Positions 37,291 to 49,513 of a stretch of 64,000 nucleotides of DNA are shown here, one piece after another. The stretch is from Welwitschia mirabilis (lineage: Eukaryota; Gnetophyta; Gnetopsida; Welwitschiales): contig JBOZIK010000001.1 in NCBI GenBank assembly GCA_051453625.1, positions 10,198,040 through 10,262,039 of the forward strand. The letters are read 5' to 3'. The number at the start of each line of letters is the position of its first letter. Positions within the stretch are counted from its first letter, which is position 1. The notes under the pieces were generated by a model. It saw only the letters and a program-made list of their open reading frames with translations, was not told the DNA's origin and made no database searches. A program made the translations under genes and the position numbers.

Positions 37291-38260
37291 CTTTAAATAA
37301 TGATTCTCAACTTCATTCTTTAAAGCTTTGTCCTTTCTCTAACCTAGTACTCATATTAGATGCTTAATGTCCTACAGTTGAGGGAAGAGCTATGGCTACT
37401 AGTCAAGCTTTAATTTTTTATATTAGTATAACTTATTTTCAACATATAGGAATTAAGAAATTTGGTGCTCTCAGCATGCTTAATCATGGTTTTAGTAGTA
37501 ATTTAACTAGTTCTCAAAATAAATAAACTAATACTACTTGAATACAACATTGACATGCTTGGTTATAATCTACTCTCCAAGATGTCGATGGTGATGGGAA
37601 GGGTAAAACTAGAATCATATATGTATTACATACAACTCATTGTGATGGTGATGATAAGCTTTATTTAACTTTAATGGTAACCTAACTTATCTAAAAGGCA
37701 TCATTCTACACAATCACTAGATCTAAGATATGGAAGAAGAATACTATGTTGTAGAAAACTGTACATTAAAGTTGATCCATAAAATTAAGAAACTTATATA
37801 GCATATCTTTATTGCACTAGTAGATCATCTAAACATCAAACTAATAATTTACACTTAAATAAATATACTCAGTCAAGAGAAACTTTAGTATTTTCTATCT
37901 AAGATTGGATTCATGATGATTTGATTCAAACTCATTCTTTCTTATACATTATGGACTTAATTTAACTTTTAAGTCTTTGATTTGAGTTACCCCTAATCTG
38001 AGTACTATCGAATGTAAAGTATAATTATATCCTAGTACTGAAGAATGTGTAGTACATGTTTTAACTTAACATTATGGGATGTGTTTTGCACATAATAAGC
38101 CCTATCTTCTATGATATATGTAGTATTAAATTGACTACTTCTTTAATAAAGTAGTTCTCTCATATGGCAACTCTTTGAGGAGGCTTTATTGTAGGCACAT
38201 TCCTAAGGTTTTCCCTTGGGTACTTTGGTTTTCCCTTGAAAGAAAGCATATTTCTATGTT
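37291..38260 (+). other. Copia 3' interior, RT not recognised
   Basis: About 1 kb between the integrase and the polypurine tract. I could not recognise the copia RT (YVDD) or RNase H blocks, although these should lie here and need about 2 kb. Either they were deleted or the sequence is too decayed. Confidence 0.5.
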
Positions 38261-38271
38261 AAGGGGGAAAT
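38261..38271 (+). other. Copia polypurine tract
   Basis: AAGGGGGAAAT ends at the 3' LTR start TGCTAAGG. Confidence 0.85.
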
Positions 38272-38458
38272 TGCTAAGGTTTGTATACACACTATGGTCC
38301 TATGCATAAGGATATGTGAAATTCCTAGTAAAACCTTAATGATGTGTTTGCCTTTATAAGCAAGCTCTTTGATGACATAAGAATGATGAGATATTTTAGA
38401 GAAATAAAAGTTCTAATTTGGAAGAATCTTGTCATCTCTCTTGGTCTTCTGTTTTCCA
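38272..38458 (+). repeat. Copia 3' LTR
   Basis: TGCTAAGGTTTGTATACACAC ... TCTTCTGTTTTCCA. Same order as 18292-18481. Confidence 0.87.
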
Positions 38459-39317
38459 ATACTTTGCATGCATCACCTTGAAAAATCCCTTTTAAAATTT
38501 TCAATTTTATTATATGATTTTACTTTATATTTTTTCTTTATAATAGAATATCCTTTTAGATTACATTTAAAATTTAAAAAAAAAAATAAAAAAACACTTT
38601 TACTTAATAATCTTTCTTTCCTAAAACCATCTAACTTTTACCACTTGTACAATCATTGTTGTAAATCCTTTCACTTAGAAAATCCTGAATATTATTCCTT
38701 TCATAGAATAATCCATTATTACCTTAAACCTCATCATCCACCTCTTCCCAATTGACTTTATTTCATAAGGCTAACTAACCACCCTTCCCTTCCATCCATC
38801 CATGAATTCCTAAAACTTGATAACTCTAGTTGATGGTCCTTAATAAATAAACCATTAATAAATGATCACTTATCAGTACAATTTAGATAGAATTTAAGTT
38901 TACTTGTATTTTTGAAGAAAAGGTTATGCTTATTTGTTAGTTATATTATTAATGTTAGTCTCACTTATTGTCTTTAATTTGGAAAATATAGTTGAAAAAG
39001 GTGGAATATACCTTCATATTGTATTCTTTAATTTTAAACATTTTATAGGAGCAAGATCTTTCTTGATTAGGCTAATGAGTCAATGATCTCTCTTATGTAC
39101 ATTAAAAAAATATTAAATATGATAAAAATAAATTAAAAAAATCTTTTCTTCAAAAGTAGATTTTATTATGATAACTTAGTTTAGGTTTAGTTAACTAGAT
39201 CAGGGCTATGGACTTTCACTAATAATGTAGATCTAATGATTTATTTATAACATAATCAATTTCATCTGGGATATATATTCTCACTAGTAATGTAACATTA
39301 ATTTCTTCAAGAAATAA
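38459..39317 (+). other. E2 interior, 3' part
   Basis: Resumes the E2 sequence cut at 18291 and runs colinear with E1 7845-8710, including GAATTTAAGTTTACTTGTA and the paired GGCTAT motif at about 39205-39290. Stops where LTR C1 of E4 begins. The 108-codon frame at 38429-38755 straddles the copia LTR edge and is not a gene. Confidence 0.75.
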
Positions 39318-40570
39318 TGATAACACACAAAAATTGACATCCATGTTAAGTAATGAAGGCCTTTGTAGCATTCTTAATTGATCATCTAAGTCCATAAAAA
39401 TCTATTTTTACTAATATTCTACCTTAACACTAGTATTTTATAGGATATATGTGTTATTTGGAGCATTATGAGAGAATATGGAGTTGTATTAAGCATAATT
39501 GATAGTGGCACCAATTGCAAGACTAGTTACTTTGATTAGAACGTATCATACTTATGTTATGAAATTATCTTAATGTAAGCAATCCATTATGATCATTTCT
39601 ATAAATAGAAGACGAACGAGGAATATTTTCTAAAAAAAACTCCCCAATTTGAGCCCATGACTAAAGAATAATCTCATATAATTTGAGCATTCTAAAGAAT
39701 CATCCTATGAGATTGTCAAAATCCTAATTGTAAATTCTAATTTTTGTGTATAAATATTCTACCTCTATTCACTTGAAGGATGTCATATCATTATCAAAGA
39801 GATTAGTTTTAGTTATGAGTTCTTTTTAAGCCTCTTATAAGAAGGGGTTAGCTATCAAGCTAGCATGATGATTCTTGGTTTAGCATGAGTAAATTTTCAT
39901 ATTGTATGCCTTTAATTTATTGATAATAAAGCATTACATGTTGTTGTTGTATTACTTTAATATTAAGTTATAATTGTTTGATACTTGTTATGCTTAAGAT
40001 TAGATGAGGCATGATTTTATTTTAAAATCTACTTGATGATTCTCCTTTTCATTCTATCTTGCATAACTTGAATGTTTATTTGATAGATGTTGGGAGATCG
40101 CCTACTTTTCATGATTATATTATTCTTGTTGTTAAGTCTAGATGGCTTGAATATATCACCCATATATTTATAATGGATGAGATACTACCATTTTTCTTAA
40201 GCTATAATTACATAAGGACTTATGTTTATGATGGATGAGACTATTCCATTGTGCTTGAGTTAGAATTAAAAGCTACATGAATTCAATGTAATACTTATAT
40301 TTTTCCATATAGTTTAAATTTTATGACCCTTTCCTAGATCTCTTTTATAGTTTCACTCTCATTACTTATTATCAATGTGCTTTTTTTACTGATAGATTTT
40401 GTTCTCTATCTTTGTAAAAGAATGATACTAAAATTATAATACAAACAAAAGACTTAATATTATTGATGAAAGTTATATTTTATCATGTAATATTTATATC
40501 TTTGGGATGATCTTGTTTTTTACCATACATTAATAATAGATGTAAACAGAACTAGATTTCACCATGAATA
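39318..40570 (+). repeat. E4 5' LTR (C1)
   Basis: TGATAACACACAAAAATTGACATCC ... CACCATGAATA. TATAAATA at 39749. Shares its first ~60 bases with LTRs B and C, and its last ~100 bases with LTR B1. Confidence 0.8.
39749..39756 (+). promoter_or_regulatory. Putative TATA box of LTR C1
   Basis: TATAAATA, conserved with C2 (48136) and C3 (49979), in the context TATAAATATTCTA/TCCT. Confidence 0.6.
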
Positions 40571-40576
40571 GCTTTT

Positions 40577-40594
40577 TGGCATCATTACTGAGAA
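40577..40594 (+). other. E4 primer-binding site (tRNA-Asp type)
   Basis: TGGCATCATTACTGAGAA, followed by TAATGGCACAG, six bases after the LTR. Confidence 0.75.
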
Positions 40595-41399
40595 TAATGG
40601 CACAGTAGCTATAGTGGAACATGCACAAAATTTAATTCCCTATATCTTTTTAGTTTTTAGATTTTCTTTTTTCTATTTGTTCTTTTATATTGATCTTTTT
40701 ATAGTATTTTTTATTTTGTTTTTCCTTTTTTTATTACTAGTGGATTGGTGTTGATTATGCCTAGCACTTAATCGATGTAACCTAATTTGATGACTTCTTT
40801 TTTTCTCTCATTTTTTATTTTCTTTTATTTTCTTTTCTTCCTTCCTTTTTTCTTCTTTATTTTTCTTTCTTTTCTTCCAATTATTATATCGTATGTTAAA
40901 TTTTATTACAGGGATTAATCTTTTGTAGGTCTAAAGAAAAGAAATTTAAAAAATAATTAAAAATTTTCTTTATTCTATTTATCTCTTCTATTTACCATTT
41001 CTTATCTTATTTCTTTCCTTCTCTATCTTAAGTAACTTTTTTAATAGATGCTTGAAGATAATTTTTTAAGAAGGATTTCACCAATAAAAATCTCAGAAAA
41101 TTTCTTTACTACTTATATTATCTATTTCTAGAATTTTCATTTCTTGTATTACATTGCATTATAGTTTTATTTTTATATTAGTCATTCTAAGAATCTACAT
41201 TTACCCTTTTTCTCTTAGTTATCTGAATTAGCCTCTTATCTTATATTATTTGTTTTTTAAGAGTTACATTGTAATTTTTACCAAACATCTTTATGTCATC
41301 TTGCTAATACCATTGTCTTCCCTCACTAGTGTTATTGGCGTCTTGTGTACATCCTGAAAGGTAATCTATCTTGACTATTTTCTTATGTTTTATGAATTG
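40595..41399 (+). other. E4 leader with pyrimidine tract
   Basis: T/C-rich at about 40630-40880. Contains CTTAATCGATG at about 40767, matched in EB at 50624. Holds a CTAATACCATTGTCTTCCC block at 41304 that recurs upstream of the second ORF. Confidence 0.65.
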
Positions 41400-42560
41400 A
41401 GAATGAACATCTTATGGTATATTATACCTAATCCCTCTCAATTTCAAAATGGATAAAAACCCTAAAAACTAGTAATAAGAGAAATTTCAAGAAAGCCAAA
41501 ATAACTTCAACTTTAGCTAACTTAGAAGAACCTTAAATAATATCTTCAACCATAATATTTAAGTACATACTCTTGTATTGTTAAATCCTCTAATTTTGAG
41601 AGATTTGACTTTCAATTAGCACTTATTAATTTCTTTTTCATTTTCATGGTTTAAAATCTAGAGATCCATACTTACATATTAAGGAGTTTGAATGTGTTAT
41701 TTCTACAATTCCTTAAAATATTAATACATCCAATGCACTAAGATTAATCTTATTTCCTTTTTCCCTTAAAGAGAAGGTTAAATCTTGGCTTTACAAATTA
41801 AAACCTATTTCCATTATTACTTGGCCTAAACTCAATCAAGTATTCATTAGAAAAATTTTTTGTAGTCATAAGAACAATGCCATTACAAGGAGATTATAAA
41901 TTTCTAATAAAAGAATAGTAAAACCTTCTCCTAGACCTTTGAAAGATTTAAAAAGTGCTTCTTAAATGTTTACAAAATGGTTTTAAGTAAAAAAGATTTA
42001 TAAGCTTATTTTATGAAGGAATTTCATCCAACCATAGATAACTTATGAAGATGATGTATATAGGAAGCTTTATAGATCTTGAAATTGATAAAGCTTAGGA
42101 TTCTCTTGAGGCTATAGGTAAAAGTTCTAATAATTAAGAGAAATATAATAAGTCCACAAGATCACAACAACTTATTAGGACTACTAGCATCTTTAAAATC
42201 CTTAATAATAATGAGATCAACTCATTGAATAAGATTTCTAAGAAGATTAAGACTCTTGGTACAAATCCTAAGTCTATAAATCCCATCTTTTCATTATAAC
42301 ATTTGTCTTCTAGATACTTGTGAAACTTTATATTATCCAATCATTTCCATATTTCAATGAGTAGTAATAGAACAAGTTAATGCTCTGGGACAATAACAGC
42401 AAAATCAAAGAGCAAATAACCCATACTCTAATACCTATAACCCTAGATGTAGAAATCACAAATCTTCTCATGAAAACAAGATAACCCTAGATAAGCCTTA
42501 ACTAGTTAATCTAAAAGTTTAAATTCCCCCTTAACTTTCAACTCTCTAGAGGATACACTT
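41400..42560 (+). pseudogene. Ty3/gypsy gag remnant (E4)
   Basis: Shows SRDPYLHIKEFECV (about 41660), ALRLILFPFSLKEKVKSWLY (about 41735), a TWPKLNQVFIRKIF segment and SHKNNAITRR: the gag core in correct order. Positions 41930-42110 continue the C-terminal half. Positions 42415-42480 give NNPYSNTYNPRCRNHKSS, the linker that precedes the SLE-type helix. Gag forms the particle. A handful of stops and shifts break it. Best-preserved gag core in the window. Confidence 0.85.
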
Positions 42561-42929
42561 TAGAAGTTTATAAAAGTTTAATACCTCATAATAATAATTT
42601 AACCAATAAACCTCTTCCACATTATAAATATTAGAGTGAAGAATGCAATAACTAAATTAAACCACTACTTATATTCTTACATCACTTAATAAATATGCAA
42701 AGGAAAAGCTTCTTACTATACATAAGCTTAACCTTGATAGTTGTAAGTTGATAGAAGATGCACAATTCAAGAAAATTAAGATCATACATTTAAGAAGTGA
42801 AAAATAATCTAACAAAGAGATAAAAGATAAACAATCCCAAGAAAAGAAGTACAACAAGATAATACTAAAAGTAAGAAAAACATAAATAATAAACATGAAT
42901 CATAAGAATTTGTTCCAACTTACAAAGAA

Positions 42930-43610
42930 TTCGTAACCTTTCCTCAATAACTTTAAAAAAATCAATTAGATAAGAAGCAACAAAAATTAGTAGAAATTTT
43001 CAAGGAAGTGAATATCAATATCTGTCTTTTAGAAGCCATTAAATAAGTACCTTCTATACTAAATTCTTGAAAGTTATATGCATTATCAAAAAAAGGATGA
43101 ATGTAAAAAGGAAAGCCTTTCTTGCTTAATAGACTAATACTATCATTCAAAATTAAATATTCCTAGCATACAAATATCTAGTATGCCTCACCGTAACCAT
43201 TACAATTGGAAATACTAACTTTTAATAAGCCTTATTAGATCTTAGAGCTAGTGTCAACATTTTGCCTTATAGTGATTATAAGGAACTTGGTTTAAATGAT
43301 CTCTATAATACTAAATTCAATTGTAATTAATTGGTAATTCTTTGAAAGAAGCTTTAGGCATAATATAGGATGTGATTGTTCAAGCAAATAATTGCCACTT
43401 TTGCATGGACTTTGTAGTTTTAGAGATTAAACAAACTAGAAGTCATACCATTTCAATCATCTTGGAAATACCTTTTCTTAACACTTCTAATACTCTTATC
43501 AATTATAGAAATGATGCTATGAATATTTCATTTAGTAACTAATAAGTTAAATATCTTTAATACCATGAAGCAACCTAATGACTTGGAAGGAGTAGAGTTT
43601 GTTAAAAGTA
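42930..43610 (+). pseudogene. Gag-pol linker and aspartic protease remnant (E4)
   Basis: Positions 42960-43140 resemble the linker upstream of the protease (FYTKFLKVICIIKKRM). The protease region follows with TVTITIGN, ALLDLRASVNILPYSDYKEL at about 43228 (Gly of the catalytic triplet changed to Arg), then a broken FALVF-type stretch and FNTMKQPNDLEGVEFV at about 43550. The frame 43565-43822 continues with acidic sequence (SPPSYEKSIF...) before all recognisable pol ends. Confidence 0.8.
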
Positions 43611-43822
43611 CTGGCGATCTTAGTCCTCCTTCATATGAGAAAAGCATTTTCCTTCTTTCTATATCCTTTCTTGATTATGATTTACATGTCAATCTTGAAA
43701 ATAATCCTTATTTTGATATGGATTTACCTCTTAAGGACTTAAGGTATATGTTCAATGATAACCCATCCCATTCTTTGGTTTCTAATTTATTTATGTTATT
43801 ATTAAAGAAAAATGTTTTGTAA

Positions 43823-45660
43823 GACTTTTTGGTTAAGTAAGAGAAAGGAATAGAATGATCCTCTTATGACCTAGAACATTTAAGCACTAATGAATATTCT
43901 CCTCGTATCCTTATTAAGTTTTTCAACTCATGTATGAAGTCTTATTATGAAAAGATTTTTAGGCCTCATTTGTTAATTAACTATCTTATTCTTTTAATGA
44001 TGAAAACCTTAATCATTAAAATTTTTCCTCCTCATTTATGAGTACACACCATTCTTGTGATCTAACTTGATTTTATCAAATGAGTTTAAATTGGATTTAC
44101 CTACTTTAGCGTTAGTATGTCTGGATCAAACTATAGGAAACCCTTATGTATTAAAGGATGTTTTTTTCATAGAAAACCCTATATATACTCATTCATCTCC
44201 ATACTTAAGTCATTTATACTTATCCAAATCACTTTCATATAACCTTTTAGCACCTACATTTTATCCACTCCTTCCCTAATCTTATGAGTTTATGAGAATT
44301 AATGATCCTAGTTAATGATCCTTCTTTTAATCCATAAATAAAGAGTTCTTTTAGCTTTTCAAATATTTATTAAGATTTGATAAGTTAGTTTCTTCTTTAA
44401 TTTTTTTATTAAGATTTACATGCATTTGAAGATCTCCAATTTAGAATCAAGAAAAAAGGTGGATTTTCTTCTTTCATAGTGTTTCTTTATTTCAAATAAT
44501 TCATGGAAATGAGATCATTTTTCTATTAGGCTCATTTATCTATTGAGATAAATAATCTAGTGATCCCTTTCATTACTATAAACATAAAAAGGAAAAAATA
44601 ATAAAGAATAAAACAAATAAAGAAAACTCTCAGGGTCCTTTATCATATTTTTAAAATCATTTCTATTGGTTTTAGTTAATCACATCAAGGCTATAGATAC
44701 CTACTAGTAATGTAACTTTAATGATTCATTTGTAAGACATTCATCTACATCGAGGCTATAAATGCTTACTATTAAGGTAGCACTGAATCCTTATTGTATA
44801 ATATGTTAAATCTATTGGAATAAAGTGTTATAATAGTAAATGCTCAATACAATTGAATACTTGAAACTTGTATGCTTATGAAAGACGAAGAAAAAAAAAA
44901 TGAAATTAAGGTGGTATTAAAGAGATCTTTTTTTCTTTTTTTAACAAACTAAACTTGATATTCTTTAGCTACTTTTGAATTTGCAAGGATTTACTGATTT
45001 ATACTCTTGTTTATCTTAGTAAAATATTCACCCAAAATTATTTAAATAAATAAGGCCTTACCTTGTTTTCATCATGTCTCATTTATTCATAGAATGCATA
45101 ATAGGGCTTGTTATTTTATTCATCCATTTCATTACATTTTTATTTACCTTTATCAATTTACCAAAACATAATCCTTTTTTTCCTTATATAAAAAGACATA
45201 CTAAGAAATACATTGTGATTTTTATGATTTGACCCATCAAATATGTCTTGGTCTAAGGTAAAATCGATCTAAATCATTGATAAAATCTAGTCATTTAATA
45301 GCCCTCATTCTATCCATTTTCTATAAAAATCTATAAATTTTTAAGCATTTTCACTGAGCACTTATAGTTTTTATGACCTTCATGCTACTACAATTCTCCT
45401 TGAATTTCTATTACCTATGTCTCTGGATTCTACTAATACCAACATCTTCCCTCACTAGTAGTGCCATCTATTTTTCTCCTATTGTGTCTAACTTTCTCTT
45501 ATACATCTATTTCAGCTTCCTCCTAGTCTTCAGTGCATTGGTGAGCTTATTTTTACACTTGAAATTCACCTTTTTTCTTTCACTTTATTTTTCACATTTT
45601 TAACTTTTACTCTCATTTTTCTTTGATTTCCATTTCTTTTTCTTTTTTTAACTCTATTAT
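43823..45660 (+). other. E4 region lacking RT, RNase H and integrase
   Basis: No pol motif after the protease. Positions 44067-44279 are an open stretch without a recognisable domain. Positions 44440-44800 match the 3' region of E1/E2, including the paired GGCTATA motif. A CTAATACCAACATCTTCCC block lies at 45433. The pol genes are absent, not just decayed, because 3' sequence follows directly. Confidence 0.55.
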
Positions 45661-45671
45661 TTTAGGCCAAC

Positions 45672-46790
45672 ATGAGTGGAAGAGAAGGACTCTTTTTGGA
45701 AGACGAAAGATTCACATCATTTCTTACTTTATTTTTACCCTTCTATCTTAATAGAATTCAATTAAGAAATTGGAACTATTCATTAAAGGAATATGGTACT
45801 TACCACTTTTCAAAGGCTATTTTGGAGTTCTACTGGCATGAAATAATAGATAAATATGACCCCTAGGTAATTCATTCCTCTCTTCATCACACTTCCTTTA
45901 TTAGTTACCTTAATGATATAGAATCTTTATGAGGAGTTAAATATCATCATAACTTAGCTTATATGATTATTAAATCTATTCGCTATTATTATGATGCATT
46001 TAATTTTGAGTATGCACTAAATAGGGAAGGATCCTTACCTTGAAAATACCTTTACAAAAACCAACTTGCACTTTTTAAATTCATCATTTGAAATGTCTTG
46101 TCCATATCTCATGTAAATAATGTATAGATACTCATCTTGACTTGATTAGAATTATCCAAGATATCAAATCCTTTAACATGATCAAATGTCTCTTTACTAC
46201 TATAGCAAATAATATGGGATACAAGTGTAATCTGCTATTCCCTTATTTCATTTTAGATGTGATCTATAACACCATAGATCATACTTTAAACTTTAAGGGA
46301 TAGAAAAAGACATTCATAGAAACCATTATCCCTAAAATGAAAACCCAACTTAGTAAGTGTAAGAATTAAGATTGGATTTAAAGGGACATGTAAGAGATTT
46401 AAGAAGAAGAACATACCCAAAGAACTACTCCTTTTCAAGCTCCTTATTCTTCCTACTCTTCACCCACTACAGAAATAAAAGAAAAATATTCTATCAGTGA
46501 ATCCTTTCATACCAATTATTCCCTACCTTATTTTTCTCATCCTTCCACTACTCATAGACATTCTTCCACTACTTTAAGTGATACTTTTTTGGAGAAATTA
46601 CCAAATCTCAAAGAACTTGAATTTGAAATTTATGGGATAATATGAAAAATATTACAAATAAATAAAAGAAAATGTCCAAGAAACAAGAAGATATAAATGA
46701 AAAGTTAGAAATATTAGCTTCTCATAGAAGATTCATGGATTTAATTTCTCTCTTTATCTCTCTTTTATTTTACCATTTCTCATCTACACA
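45672..46790 (+). pseudogene. Extra downstream ORF of E4, unidentified (possibly Athila env-like/ORF2)
   Basis: Starts MSGREGLFLEDERFTSFLTL and continues through RIQLRNWNYSLKEYG and AILEFYWHEIIDKYDP to a stop at 45866. Similar sequence resumes with SISHVNNV, MGYKCNLLFPYFILDVI (about 46210) and NTIDHTLNFKG. It ends in a Ser/Pro/Thr-rich stretch (about 46430-46570) and a charged helix with LEKLPNLKELEFEIYG. Athila/Tat elements often carry an additional ORF 3' of pol. The order and the W.. / NIPF-like composition recall that protein, but no clear signal peptide or membrane segment is visible here. Identification is tentative. At least four stops. Confidence 0.4.
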
Positions 46791-47668
46791 TTTTTAGTTT
46801 TTTAAGTTGCATTATGCTTGCATATTACTTTGTTATAATGACTTTTGTACTTAATAAAAAATCTATATGAATTCCTATTTTTATAAATCTAGTTTTGATT
46901 CTGAACTAAACTTTACTATACACATTCTAACTCAGATTCAAGGCTTTAAAACATAATGTTTGAAATGTAACTATTAATAGAGTTCGCTCCTTCAACTTCC
47001 CTAATTGGCACTGCTATCTTAACATGTATAAATAATTTCCTTTTGATACAGATTTTCTACATTCAATTTTTAATTTTTCTAGCACTTGAGTATCTATAAA
47101 AAATTTATAAAAACTATTGATTTAAATTAATCACCTAATTCTTCATTTCAAAATCATCATATTCCATTTTTATTCTTCATTCTTTTTTAGCCATTTGTGG
47201 ATCATTTGTATAGCACACAGTTTACATTTAGAGATATAAATCATTACAATAAAAATTCATTTTGATTACTAGTCTTTTATTTACATTAGTTTGCATTTTA
47301 TATTTTCTAATTTAATCATGCATTGCATACTTTATTTTCAGTAATTTTTCTTTTTATCTCATTATAGACTACATTATCACATGCATCATTCATTCCTCAT
47401 TGATTTGACATCTATTTTTTCATCTTTAATAACTTTAAAGAAAAAGTTTAGCTTTGGTTGGAATGAATGGCATTTATGCTTGAATATCTATCTTTCATGT
47501 TTTAGTCTTTTGCTTAAGTGTACTTTTAGATCACATTAGCCAATTTTTTTTCAAAATACTTTTATCTTTTTATACTTTATTGATTTGATTTCTAATTTTT
47601 CTCATGTTACCTAATCTTTTAATACATATTTTTTGCTAAGTGACTAGCAAGATATTGGTTGCTGGATA
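46791..47668 (+). other. E4 3' untranslated region (first copy)
   Basis: Positions 46855-47668 align with 48741-49513. No coding remnant. Confidence 0.65.
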
Positions 47669-48227
47669 TGATAGCATGTCAAAATTGATATTTATACCAA
47701 GGAATTTAGGCCTTGTTAGCATGCTTAATTTATTTTCATGATAGTTTTATATATTTATTATGCTTAAGGCCATGAAAATCTATCATTACTACTAATCTAT
47801 CTTAACACTATCATTTTATAGAATATTTACATCATCTAGGATATTATGACAGAAGCAGGATGTATGCCAAGAAATATTAACGATAGTACCTATTTTAAGA
47901 GTAGAAACTCTAGTTATTATGATAAAAATAAATTCATACTTATGTTTTTAAACATTCGCAATGCAAGAAATTCATTTCAAGTGTGTCCACAAAAATAACA
48001 TATATTGAAAATATTTTCTAATAAGAATCCCTTAATTTGATTCCATGACTAAAGGATGATCGTGTATACTTTGAGAATTCTAAAGAATGATCTCATTAGG
48101 TCTTTAAAACCATAATTATAAATATAATTCTAGCCTATAAATATTCTATCTCACTTTACTTGAAAATAATTATATCATTGTTATATTACACAAGAGATTG
48201 AATCTTTAGTCATGTATTATTTCTAAG
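47669..48227 (+). repeat. E4-family LTR C2, interrupted
   Basis: TGATAGCATGTCAAAATTG ... TTCTAAG, aligned with C3 49514-50060. Breaks off at 48227 where an E5-family LTR in the opposite orientation begins. Confidence 0.8.
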
Positions 48228-48640
48228 TGTTGAGATGCCAAATTGTATGTACTTAATAGGGTACTCTAAGTAATTTTGTAAGACATTTAGATAGGTTTAG
48301 ATTGATTTTTGATAATAATGGATAGTAATGTAATGATCACATAAATGTATAATCTTTAACACATTTGAAGGCATTTTAGATGAATTCTGATACTTAGCGT
48401 TATGAAGAGGAATTTGATGATTGAAGAGGATAATTTAACTTAATGGAAGAAATTAAAAGACTCTTGTTTCCTCCATAGTTTGGATAATAGTACTGGATGA
48501 TAGTAAGAGAAAGTTGATAAGCATGCTGACTGGACTGAGTTGGAAGCTAATGTGGAAATATTCTAATGTAGCATCATCTCAATCATCATCCAAATGATAA
48601 TTAGGATGACACTACACCTAAATTTATAACTGATGCACCA
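48228..48640 (+). repeat. E5-family LTR fragment inserted in LTR C2
   Basis: Starts TGTTGAGATGCCAAATTG. Its reverse complement aligns with the right part of LTR R (about 58000-58406), including CAGTCCAGT..GCATG and the GTCATCC..GGATGAC motif. Orientation is opposite to E5. Cut by the N gap. Confidence 0.75.
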
Positions 48641-48740
48641 NNNNNNNNNNNNNNNNNNNNNNNNNNNNNNNNNNNNNNNNNNNNNNNNNNNNNNNNNNNN
48701 NNNNNNNNNNNNNNNNNNNNNNNNNNNNNNNNNNNNNNNN
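48641..48740. other. Assembly gap (100 N)
   Basis: Placeholder gap. The sequence to its right restarts the E4 3' region already seen at 46855. Confidence 0.99.
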
Positions 48741-49513
48741 AAATAAACTTCTATTTATATAAATTTGGTTGTAATTCTAAACTAGCACTTAATTACAAAT
48801 GTTTCAATTCAGTTTTAAGGCTTTAAAACATAAGATCTAAGGTATAACTCTTGATAGACTCAGTGTTGCCAACCTCCCTAACTAGTGATGCCATCTTAAC
48901 CTATACAATTAGATTCCTCACATTTTCTATGTTCTTAGCACTCAGATCTTTATTAAAAATTTATAGAAATTAACTGATTCATGTTCATCACTCACTTCTC
49001 TATTCCAAAAGCATCACATTCATGTCTCATTCTTCTTTATTTTTCAATTATTTTTTAATCATTTATGTGATCATACATTTCAGATTTAGAAATTTAAGTC
49101 ATTACAATTAAAAAATTATTTTAATTTTTAGTCTTTCATTTGCATTATGTTGCATTCCATGTTCTAGTTTAACAATGCATTACAAAGTTGTTTTGTATTA
49201 ATTTTGTTTCTAAGATCATTTTAGGCTATATTATCACATGCATCATTCATTCCTCATTCTATTTGCATTTACTTTCTCGTCTTTTAGACTCTGAGTATAA
49301 ATTTTAGCTTTAGTTGGAATTTGCACCTAAGTACCACCTTTCATGCTTTATTCTTTTGCTTAAGTGTAATTTCAGAATATATGGGCCTAAATGTTTTCAA
49401 AACCCTTCATCTTTTTATATTTCACTAAGTTGAGTTGCAATTTTTTCCATGTTAACCAATCTTTTCACATATCTTTTTCATTAAGGAACTAGCAAAAGAT
49501 TAATTATGGGCTA
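48741..49513 (+). other. E4 3' untranslated region (second copy)
   Basis: Aligned with 46855-47668, for example GGCTTTAAAACATAA and CACATGCATCATTCATTCCTC in both. Confidence 0.75.

Larger units (their letters stand above)
18292..38458 (+). mobile_element. Ty1/copia element inserted in E2
   Basis: Short LTRs of about 190 bp (18292-18481 and 38272-38458), a tRNA-Met PBS, a polypurine tract before the 3' LTR and a copia integrase remnant between. TACTTT occurs within one to two bases of both outer edges (18285-18290 and 38460-38465). Deleting the element joins E2 into an order that matches E1 at about 7810-7880. Without the E3 insertion it is about 7.1 kb. The RT and RNase H part could not be recognised. 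Confidence 0.85.

Noticed and set aside
42669-42896. Hydrophobic 75-codon minus-strand frame
   Set aside because: It overlaps the E4 gag-protease linker on the opposite strand and has no counterpart elsewhere.
45373-45603. Hydrophobic 76-codon frame before the extra E4 ORF, a possible signal or membrane protein
   Set aside because: Lies in T/C-rich sequence containing the CTAATACC block. No start context or family support.
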